The position numbers and the translations under genes were made by a program. This document shows positions 56,733 to 64,000 of a stretch of 64,000 nt of DNA, piece after piece. How positions within the stretch are numbered: the stretch's first letter is position 1; each line of letters opens with the position of its first letter. Source of the DNA: Bondarzewia mesenterica (taxonomy: Eukaryota > Basidiomycota > Agaricomycetes > Russulales > Bondarzewiaceae); assembly GCA_004802705.1 (NCBI GenBank), contig SGPL01000025.1, forward strand, positions 1-64,000, read 5' to 3'. A model generated the notes under the pieces. That model had not been told where the DNA came from and made no database searches. It saw nothing but the letters and a program-made list of their open reading frames with translations.

Positions 56733-58774
56733 ATGCCTTATGTCGACCTCGTCGCCGACGATGATTATTTTCAGTTGTGGTACACCACCAACACTTTTCT
56801 GAACAGTGTCAGCGACTTTCATCCGGACAAGCCCACGGTCATCATGCTGCACCCCATGGCATTCGACTCCAAATGGCTGCACAACCTGCTGGGCGACCCG
56901 CGGCTGAACCATAACTACAACCTTATTGCCTTTGACGCGCGATACTCGGGGCGGTCGAAGAGCAGGCCGAGCGGCAAGTTGGATCATTGGGTCGAGGCAG
57001 CTGATTTGGCATTCGCTTGCCAGGTGAGTATCGTCAATAATAATGCGCGCTCTGATTGAGCGAGCTGCGGTTCGGGTTACAGGTGCTCTATCTTCCCCCT
57101 GCACATGTATGGGCCGAAGAGTCTTTGGCGACCAACGTCGCTCTTCGATTTGCTGCACTGTGTGTGGCCACCGCCTCTTCAAGTTTATTCCGCAGTTCCT
57201 GACACCCCCCATAGCTTCCCGGATATGTGCTTGAGTCTCACATTGGTCACAGTACCACCTCCTACAGAGTAAGCGCCTTGTGTAACCCGGTTCGCGATGT
57301 TCGCTGGTTCGAGATGCTGACATCCATTTGTCCACAGGCTAAAGTCGTATTTCACGTCCTTTGATGAAATGGTCGAGATGTGGAGTTTCGCGGAAGATCT
57401 CGATTCGTTTGAGCATGCGGCGATGGAATTCCTTAATCTCACAGTCGGTTCCGTAAGAAGTTCTCATCATACTATCATCTACGCGTAACCGAATCATCTC
57501 ATCGCTGTTTTCCAGGATGTCGATCCTGACCTGATGGATGATGTATGTCCTTCTGCTTCATCGCACCTGTTATATTCTAACGCACGCTATTTGAAGATCA
57601 TTGCGTATTGGACGGTCACCTATCCACCTTTCCGACGCTCCTCTCTCATTAGTCTTGGGAACACACTCATGAATGTTCGTTTTTCTGTGACCTTTGCCGA
57701 CATGGCCTCGGTATTAACTGGTATGCAGAGAACGCCACTTACCGGTCAAGAACTAGGTGCGATCAAGCAACCCGTCCTCATCGTCCATGTGCGCTTTCAA
57801 ATGTATTTGATGTATGTGCTGTCGTTAATTTGACTTTGGCAGGGAGAGAAAAATGAATTGCATCCACTCAAGTACGCCGAACGCCTGGTATTGGATCTGG
57901 TCAACGTGGAAGGCGGTGCGACTCTTTATACTGTAAGAGGTGAATGAAATGCTTCTGAAGGTGAGATGAAATACGCTGACATGTCTCTCACCGCTCTGCA
58001 GGGTCTCATGGCTATCTCAGCCTGCTCCCTAGCTGTGCCTCAATTATCAATCAAGTTTTCTTCAAGTTCTTGTCGCGTTTGCCCCATGCCCCATCGGGCC
58101 TCCAAAAGCCGTTGTTCCCCGTTGCAGAACGAATGACTGCCGCGCTGCAAACTCTGGCCGATCTGACAAATGATCTGACAATAGTCGAGCGCAATCCAAT
58201 GTCATCCATGTCGTTTTCGCTTGTGCCGCCAGACGTGCAGAAGTACCAAGCCGATGCGCTGCAGCACTATAATGCAGGCCAAAACAAAGCATTTTCTCCT
58301 TTAGGCTCCGATGGTCGCCCCATCCGCAAGTAAGTTTTTCAAATTATCCAGCTGATGATCATCCTCTGATGGTCCGGTCGGGGCAGGTATTCAGAGCGCA
58401 GAGAAGATCATTGGTTTCACGGTGACCACGACGGGATGTCCTACGCCGGTGAGCAATCTGTTCACCGTCTTCGATCCAATCAGAATACTGACTTGTCCTT
58501 GTCCTTCTGCTGTTTCGTACCAGGCGAGGCACACGGACTCAAACTGCATATGCATCCATCTCTGCATCATAGGCCCGTGGCCCCACCAAATTCGAGTCCA
58601 GGGACGAATCACCGAGGAAACACGGAGCCGGCGTCGATGGAGATGATCCAGGATAGCAGAGCGCGGCGCACGATGCTCAACCCCCGGACGGTGGACCAGT
58701 TCGTGATCAAGGGCTCGATGCTCAAGATGGTCACGGCCTCGGCGAGCATGCCGATGACGAGGTTGCTGGGATGA
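56733..58774 (+). CDS. Alpha/beta hydrolase, tandem copy 1
   Basis: Eleven exons, all GT-AG: 56733-57023, 57083-57159, 57215-57268, 57338-57452, 57516-57542, 57597-57674, 57729-57788, 57843-57939, 58002-58329, 58387-58448 and 58524-58774. The N-terminus MPYVDLVADDDYFQLWYTTN is followed by TVIMLHPMAFDS (oxyanion-side loop) and NLIAFDARYSGRS. The nucleophile region is VWAEESLATNVALRFAALFP, where Ser sits in E-E-S-L-A instead of the usual G-x-S-x-G. Next come PVLIVHGEKNELHPLKYAER (acid strand) and GSHGYLS (catalytic His). A C-terminal extension of about 180 residues contains FSPLGSDGRPIRKYSERRED. Cytosolic by appearance. The substrate is unknown; esterase, lipase or epoxide-hydrolase activity cannot be told apart. 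No frame breaks. Confidence 0.85.
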
Positions 58775-59768
58775 GCACCCGTCGGGGTGTGCCTTGTGTC
58801 GATGCAGGACGTCGACGCACACCCAAACGAAGTTCTCGGCCGCCGCCTCCTCGAGGGAGAGATTTCCGATTATCTGATTGCTCACTTCTTATTGTTATCT
58901 TTATCACGTCCTTGCTCTGTTTTGATCCCATTTTTCAGTTTTGATTCCATTCTTCTGGCGCCGAGGGGACTGTCTCGGCGGCGCCCGGGATCATTCCATT
59001 ATAGCGCGAAGATCTGCTCTGTACTTATTTGGTGCCACGAGGGCAGGGCCGTGCGGGACTCGGTGGTCGTCCCAAGTGCTTTGGTATTGGATGGGAGTCG
59101 GTCGTTCGCCCCCGTGTGTATATATAGGCTTCATGTATCGAGTTGTATCTGATATATATTTTATTGGCCACCAAGCCGGTAGAGCGCTCACTGAACGTCA
59201 ACGAGCAAACATTCAATGCAGACGGCGGCGAAGTTGATGGATCCACCGTCCGATAGTCGCAGCTGAAGCGCGACCGGATGTTGTAACGGATAGACTGCCA
59301 TAATGGGCCGGCCAGGTGATTTCTGATCCCGGCAATTCGAAAATTGAAAGTCGTCGATCGCTGCAAAGAAAGCTGAGGAAGTGTTGGGGGAGATATTGGA
59401 AGGGGGAGAGGAATGATATTAAGGGGGAGCTTGCAGCTACTCGTCCACAGAAGCCTGAAATGGGGGATTCGATCAGGGAGAAGGAGCGCTGTTTGTCGGA
59501 GTGTATTCATATCATGCTGGCTGCCCTTGAGCCTTCGGCTTTTTAGGCGAAATAGACGATGCCTTCTCAACCGCCCTCGACTTTGTTATATGTAATCCCA
59601 TCGCTTCCTTGCTTTTCTTTCTCTCTCCCCCTCATTTCTATCTCATTTTCCTCCACCTTGGTCTTTACCCCCGTCAATTTCACTCGGCCGGTTTCGCTCT
59701 CGGCTGCTATCTCTCTCTCTTCTTGCTATTCCATGCCTTGTTAGTTGAATCCCCCTCCTCACCACCCA
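58775..59768. other. Spacer between tandem hydrolase genes
   Basis: About 1 kb holding the 3' side of copy 1 and the promoter of copy 2, including a C/T-rich stretch at 59600-59740 just before the copy 2 start, typical of basidiomycete promoters. No other gene seen. Confidence 0.5.
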
Positions 59769-61804
59769 ATGCCCTACGTCGACCTTCCGTACGGAGAGGA
59801 CTATGCGTCCCTGTGGTATGTGACCAACTCTGCTACGGGCACCGTTGGCGGCTTCAACCCCGACAAGCCCACCGTCATCATGCTCCATCCCATTTTCCTC
59901 GACTCGACGTGGTTGTATGCGCAATTCGAGGACCCTCGCCTCCATGAGAACTTCAACATCATAGCCTTCGACGCGCGATGTGCCGGCAGGACTGTTTCTC
60001 GCCCTAATGGAAAGCACGACCATTGGACGGATGCTGCGGATGTAGCATTCGCGTGTCAGGTGTGTGTGCCAGCAGTCATTTTTCTGCCGATAGGTTGTTG
60101 CACCCCATGTCGCGTCCCCTTACCCTGTCATGCTCTGCGCAGACTCTATGGCTTCCACCAGCTCACATCTGGGCCAGCGAGTCGTTCGGGACGAATGCTG
60201 CCCTCCGTCTTGCCGCGCTGTACGTGTCGTGTTTCTCGTTCTCTGTGGTCCAGTCTTGACTCGTCCACAGCTTCCCTGAGATGTGTCTTAGCATCACATT
60301 GCTCACCGTGCCCTCACCAACTGAGTACGTCTCTGCATCTGTCACGAACCAACATGGCAGGCAACTCACGAGCGGCGTCTTTACGCCCAATAGACTCAGA
60401 GTGTATTTCCACCGGTTCGAAGAGATCCTCCAAATGTGGAGCACCGCCCCGGATCTAGACACCCTTGAACATGCATTGATGGAGGTTGTTACCCTTCTGC
60501 TTGGGCCGGTAGGTGACATTATTGAATCGTCCAAACGGTGGCCACTTCAAGCTTACCAGCCGTTCGCTCTTAGGATATTCACGTGGATTTAATGGACGAT
60601 GTAGGTTATACACCCACCAGCTGTTCTTATTGCTCTCCTCTAACCAACTTACCAGCTTGTCGCGTACTTTCAAATGAAGTACCCACCTTTCCGACGATCC
60701 AATATCGCACAGTTGGCGAATCTCATTATGAACGTAAGTGGTCCCCGCGTTCCCGACGCGTTGCTTCTTTGCGTTGACGGCTCTTAACTCACTGTCCTTC
60801 TTCCGGTTGCAAAGAGGACGGCATTATCCGCAAAAGAACTCGCTGCTGTCACGCAGCCAGTTCTTCTAGTCCATGTACGTCACTTCGGGTCTTGCCGACT
60901 GTTTTGCAGTCAAGCTGATAAGCTTTACTTTTCAGGGAGATAAAAACGAGATTCACCCACTCGAGTATGCTGAGCGAATGAAAGCTGAGCTCGTCAATGC
61001 ACACGATGGCGCGAAGCTTTACGTGATGAAAGGTTCACATTCCGAGTTCACTCGCTTGAAAGACTGACATTCATCTATTCAAACTCATAGGCGCGCAAGG
61101 CTACCTCAATGTCGTCCCGAGTTGTGCTTCTCTGGCCAACCAAGTCTTCTTCAAGTTCTTGTGTCGACAACCACCTGCACGCTCAGACCTACGCCCACCT
61201 TCACAAGCGATGTATAGCCGCATGGAGCGTGCCCTCGGCCGACTTGCAGAGTTCGCGGGAGATGCCACGATCGCGGAGCGCGACCCCCTCTCGTCCATGT
61301 CCTTTTCCCGCGTTACCCCTGATGTTGAAAAATCACAGATGGCACACATCATGACGAACGCGAAGGGACAGCTACGGGCACTCTCTCCGCTGGGCGCGGA
61401 CGGACGACCAATGCGGAAGTGCGTCCGATTACTCGATTCGACTCACTCCTGCCTACGAGCGTCTGACGATCACACGCGGCTTGGGTTGATGTTTCTTTAG
61501 GTACTCTGAACGACGGCACGACCACTGGTTCCAAGGCGATCGTGACGGTATCTCCCATGCGTCGAGCAGCCACTACGAGCGCATAGCCTTCCATCGCGAG
61601 ACGATGCCCATCGGCGCGCCGATGCTCGAGGGCCCGAGCAAGGAGCTCGTCACGCACGACGTGATTCACGACAACGCCATCCGTCGCCCGGCGTACAACG
61701 GCGTGAACCCAAATGCAGTCGAGAAGCTCGTCATCAAGGGCGCCAGCATGTCCAGGGTCGCCGCCGCGACTAACCTGCCGATCGGGAGGCTATTCAGTTC
61801 TTAG
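59769..61804 (+). CDS. Alpha/beta hydrolase, tandem copy 2
   Basis: Paralog of the preceding gene. Exons: 59769-60059, 60143-60219, 60271-60324, 60394-60508, 60574-60600, 60656-60733, 60815-60874, 60936-61032, 61091-61418 and 61501-61804. The first nine exon lengths (291, 77, 54, 115, 27, 78, 60, 97, 328) equal those of copy 1; the last intron of copy 1 has no counterpart here. The nucleophile region is IWASESFGTNAALRLAALFP (S-E-S-F-G), the acid strand PVLLVHGDKNEIHPLEYAER. The expected catalytic His of GSHGY is Gln here (GAQGYLN), so hydrolysis by the usual triad is doubtful. The C-terminal extension (LSPLGADGRPMRKYSERRHD, then WFQGDRDGIS) is kept and longer. Arose by tandem duplication; the role may have diverged. 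Confidence 0.85.
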
Positions 61805-62672
61805 CGTTGTGTTATAATGCACGGATAACTGGTGGGCAGGACGGACGTGTCCATCCCCTGTGCTGTGTCCGTCGCGCCCCAGGTACATATGATCATGTCC
61901 CGTCGCTGGTCGTCGTCGGTCGGCCTCCCGTGATGCGAGGTTCTGTATAGAGCATCCCAGCTCTCTGTATATAGGACGCGCGGGCGCACAAAACCCTCTG
62001 GGTGAGGGAGATCTTCATCGTGTGTCTCCTCCTCTGGTTGAGGGCGTCGGGTACGACGTGTTTGGGTTATCTATGCAAACTGATCTTAGACTGGTACTGC
62101 ACATATAATGACCCCATGTAGTGTAATATATCTCCAGAGCTTCCTTTTTATCATAGTCTATCTTGTTCGGGTCTGTCAGGTTTCCCTCTCCTATTTTGTT
62201 TTCCTTACTTACAATCTAGCTGGTGCTCGTTTGTCTCGTGCGCTGGTGAATGAAATTAACTTTGGAACATCGGAAGTTCAGCTTTTGGGCTCCTCATTTT
62301 GAGACATGAATCAGCGCTCAGTCGTGGTTGTTCGACAAGATGTCGGTCCGGAGTCCGGACACAGATCCAATGTGTTTAAACATTTGAATTTTTAAAGTTT
62401 GTATACCATCTTAGCTTGTGGCATCGCAAAATTACAAGAGGGTGTCTATAGGCGCAAAGAACGTTCTAAGCAAGATAACAGTGCAGGAAAAACGAATGTC
62501 AGTCGTACGGAGCCCCTCAAACTTGGTTTTATGTACGGATGTATACCACGTCACCGGCGGAAACCAAACAGAAAAAACGATAGACGTAGACCACCAACTT
62601 GCTTGCTCGAGCGCCCAGATACACAGGACGTCGACTGGGCTAGAGCGCAGCAGGCCTAGCGCATGCGTCGCC
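61805..62672. other. Convergent intergenic region
   Basis: 3' sides of hydrolase copy 2 and of the UDP-xylose synthase gene. No gene or RNA signature recognised. Confidence 0.5.
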
Positions 62673-64000
62673 TTACAAGCTGCCCTCGGCCATCTTGGCC
62701 TTGTAGTACCTCACCATCTCCTCGAGGCCCATGCGGACGGTCCAGCGGGGTTGCCAATCGAGGGACGCCTTGGCCCTGGACGTGTCGGGGCGGCGCTTCT
62801 GGGGGTCGTCGGTGGGTATGGGCCGGTATACGACTTGCGAGCGGCGCTCGGGCTTGACGCCGTCCTCAGCCTTGACTTTCTCGACGATGTCGCGGACGAG
62901 CTCCGCAAACTCGCCGATCGTGAACTCGTCGCCGTTGCCAATGTTGACGGGCCGCGTCTCGGGCGAGTTCATGAGCGCGATGAGCCCGTCGATGAGGTCG
63001 TGGATGTACTGGAAGGAGCGCGTCTGCTTGCCGTCGCCGTACACCGTGATATCTTCGCCGCGCAGCGCTTGCACGATGAAGTTGGACACGACACGCCCGT
63101 CGTAGGGGTTCACTGTATAAAAACATTAGGCTGAGACGCGGAACAGATGAGAAATGGCAGCGTTCGTATACGTACTGCGTGGGCCTGTGACATGCGGGAC
63201 GGTTAGTGCACGGATGCCGCGAGGGAAAAAAGTGCCGTACCATAGGTGTTGAAAATACGGGCAACACGAACATCAACACCATCTTGACGGTGGAAACCAT
63301 AAGTCAGTGTTTCGGCAACACGCTTGCCTTCATCGTAGCATGCACGAGGTCCGATAGGATTAACGTGTCCCCAACTGATTGCGCGTCAATACGGCGAAAG
63401 AGAATCTCCTAATTGGATTTTTACTCACTAGTCCTCGTGCTGAGGGTGGACTTCCGGATCTCCGTACACCTCTTAAGGGTTTAAAGGTCATTTTCGGCCA
63501 ATGTATATGCAAGGAACTAATCATACCCGATGTACTAGTGATGAGGAAGCGCGCCTTCGTGCGCTTAGCGAGGCCCAGCATGTTGAGAGTACCCATGAAC
63601 GACGTCTTGATAGTCTTCACGGCATTGAATTGGTAGTGAGGAGGAGAGGCAGGGCAAGCAAGATGGTATATTTCTGTTGACAGAAGTAATCATGACCATG
63701 ATGAACAGCTGGCAAGAATATTTGAGAGTAACGTACGATCGCATTCGATCATGAAAGGCTCGACAACATCGTGACGGACCATCTCGAAGTTGGGGTGGCC
63801 GACCCAATGGCTAAGACTGGTTTTCGAGCCCGTGAAGAAATTGTCGAGGACAGTGACTTCATGGCCAAGCAGCATGAGACGATCAACAAGGTGAGAGCCG
63901 ACGAAGCCAGCACCTCCGGTGACGAGGATGCGCTTGCGGTTGGATGGCGGGAGCAGCTTGACTGGCGGGAAGCGGGAAAGAGTGGTATAGGAGATGGAAT
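62673..64000 (-). CDS. UXS1: UDP-glucuronate decarboxylase (UDP-xylose synthase), 5' end outside window
   Basis: Short-chain dehydrogenase-type enzyme converting UDP-glucuronate to UDP-xylose with bound NAD+, supplying xylose for glycans or capsule-like polymers. The minus strand reads [20 protein letters not shown] (Rossmann GxxGxxG), [20 protein letters not shown], a block ending [80 protein letters not shown] (catalytic Y-x3-K), [51 protein letters not shown] and ending [14 protein letters not shown]. Introns are short. One exon is only 9 nt (63176-63184) and encodes the junction GPRM. The N-terminal leader and start lie beyond 64000. No frame breaks. Confidence 0.9.

Noticed and set aside
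1..64000. CRISPR arrays, bacterial operons and ribosome binding sites
   Set aside because: The gene structure is eukaryotic throughout; no spaced identical repeats of CRISPR form were seen.

Overview
The window looks like a contig piece from a basidiomycete fungus, most likely an Agaricomycete. Genes are split by many short introns (about 50-80 nt, GT-AG). The protein families (Bem3, Tup1, GPC1, DUF4470/MYND, UDP-xylose synthase) are fungal. The mobile DNA includes a Plavaka-type transposon, a group typical of Agaricomycetes. A few ambiguous bases (N) and several one-base frame breaks in otherwise well-conserved genes suggest a draft-quality assembly.

Layout. 1-5.9 kb: a protoglobin missing its 5' end, a broken AIG2/GGCT-like gene, and a large DUF4470 + MYND-finger gene. 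6.3-15 kb: a strikingly AT-rich island of dead mobile DNA, made of two copies of a palindromic MITE, a solo LTR with perfect 5-bp target duplications, a head-to-head tRNA-related (SINE-like) inverted repeat, and a non-LTR retrotransposon relic. 15-18.6 kb: a decayed hAT transposase running into a ~50-bp minisatellite. 19-24.3 kb: a gene graveyard on the minus strand with incomplete, intron-containing pieces of Bem3, a CFEM cell-surface gene and Tup1, with two copies of a ~230-bp repeat. 24.5-39.9 kb: ordinary housekeeping genes (heme-dependent N-demethylase-like protein, Atf1-type bZIP factor, GPC1 acyltransferase, Tad1 tRNA adenosine deaminase, an unrecognised Cys-rich protein).

40.0-47.9 kb: a nested pair of DNA transposons. 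A small element with 36-bp terminal inverted repeats carries inside it a 7.3-kb Plavaka-type element with a transposase gene and an accessory gene. Both genes are damaged by stop codons that look like C-to-T / G-to-A transitions. 47.7-55.6 kb: three genes of unknown function separated by gene-poor stretches. 56.7-61.8 kb: a tandem duplicate of an alpha/beta hydrolase gene with identical exon lengths through nine exons. 62.7-64 kb: UDP-xylose synthase, running off the right edge.

The genes do not form an obvious pathway. The window is best read as conserved host genes interrupted by two accumulations of mobile DNA, with host gene fragments stranded between them. All homology calls are from recognition of the translated sequence; no search was run.
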